Below are positions 63,574-64,000 of a stretch of 64,000 nt of DNA, piece after piece. The stretch comes from an uncultured Lachnospiraceae bacterium (lineage in GTDB: Bacteria; Bacillota; Clostridia; Lachnospirales; Lachnospiraceae). Below the pieces are notes generated by a model. It saw only the letters and a program-made list of their open reading frames with translations, was not told the DNA's origin and did not search any database. Made by a program: the position numbers and the translations under genes. Location: positions 78,595 through 142,594 of the forward strand of contig CAKRHP010000009.1 of assembly GCA_934339135.1 (NCBI GenBank). The letters run 5' to 3'. How positions within the stretch are numbered: the stretch's first letter is position 1; each line of letters starts with the position of its first letter.

Positions 63574-63957
63574 ATGGAACCATATAAAGACCCTGATATA
63601 ATCGATGATGTCTCTGAAAATGGCGGTAGTGATATCCGGCATTATCTGCGCTCCGCCACAGTGATCCTGATCCTGATCAATATTCTTATCTTTTTAAAAA
63701 CAGACATCGCCGCTCTCACCGGTGGTGAGGACGCCTGGATCGACAAGGGCTGTCTTTCCTGGTATCATTTTTTTTACCGGCATGAATATTACCGCGTGCT
63801 TACCTGTATGTTTCTTCATGGAGGTATTGATCATATTTTTAACAATATGCTTTGTCTTTTCTTTATGGGAAGCTTTCTGGAACAGCACATTGGCACACCC
63901 CGTTTTCTGATCCTTTATTTTTCTTCAGTTAGCGTAATTAAGTTTTCGGAAAATTAA
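63574..63957 (+). pseudogene. rhomboid-family intramembrane protease, reading frame interrupted
   Basis: The first 120 residues match a rhomboid: cytosolic start, one helix (VILILINILIFL), then YRVLTCMFLHGGIDHIFNNMLCLFFMGSFLEQHIGTPRF, which holds the HxxxN oxyanion region. Just after LILYFSS, where the GxGAS active-site serine helix should follow, the frame changes to unrelated residues and stops at 63957. The sequence from about 63930 is AT-rich and not rhomboid-like. This suggests an insertion beginning there and running past the window edge. Ribosome site AAAGG is present. Inactive if not restored. Confidence 0.75.
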
Positions 63958-64000
63958 ATATTGAAAAGGGCAGTTCCTTTGTATAAAGTTTTAAGTGACG

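Overview
The window reads as chromosomal DNA of an anaerobic gut Clostridium relative, most likely a Lachnospiraceae (Bacillota). This is inferred from the moderate GC, strong GGAGG ribosome sites, sigma-A promoters, U-tract terminators, glycyl-radical pyruvate formate-lyase, class II aldolase, CsoR, BirA and CIRCE-type control, and many amino-acid fermentation genes. No tRNA, rRNA, CRISPR array, prophage or complete IS was seen.

Layout. 1-6.7 kb: yajC, tgt, a DUF1700 membrane protein, fba, a patatin-like protein, and a csoR-copA copper operon in which CopA carries a C-terminal CopZ-like domain. 7-12.2 kb: bioY behind a BirA operator, aroB, and a GntR/ABC (YtrA-type) operon. 12.4-18.7 kb: a secreted Cys/His protein, an S66 peptidase, an AraC regulator, two ABC exporter halves and an upstream micro-ORF that looks frameshifted. 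19-24.2 kb: a ferritin-like protein, putP, and clpB behind a degenerate CIRCE. 24.3-31.4 kb: an antitoxin with a toxin remnant, a metE fragment, two secreted proteins (one frameshifted), metF, metE, a LysR regulator and a Dabb protein. 31.5-38.2 kb: pflA, pflB, a RelB/RelE-type pair and a GH31 alpha-xylosidase.

38.3-56.2 kb is the most striking region. It holds amino-acid uptake and catabolism genes: a guanidino-modifying enzyme, aminotransferases, a RocB-like hydrolase, a split polar amino-acid ABC transporter, an Asp/Glu-racemase family protein, two cytosolic NodB-fold proteins, an iron alcohol dehydrogenase, a nucleotide-kinase-like protein, an AEC carrier, and GntR/FCD and Lrp regulators. 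Seven promoters here share one palindrome, TGTATACTGTATACA, always positioned so that its TATACT is the -10 box. Four of these transcripts also begin with a near-identical 14-nt motif leading into a hairpin. Together this looks like a local regulon with a second, RNA-level control layer.

56.2-61.2 kb is a six-gene operon: class IV (D-amino-acid-like) aminotransferase, PxpB, PxpC, DUF1445, PxpA and a DUF4392 D-glutamate-cyclase domain. It suggests D-amino acids pass through D-glutamate and 5-oxoproline to L-glutamate. 61.4-64 kb: a zinc-binding lipoprotein with a Zur-like Fur regulator, a roughly 470-520 bp imperfect inverted repeat, and a rhomboid gene whose reading frame breaks off just before the window ends.
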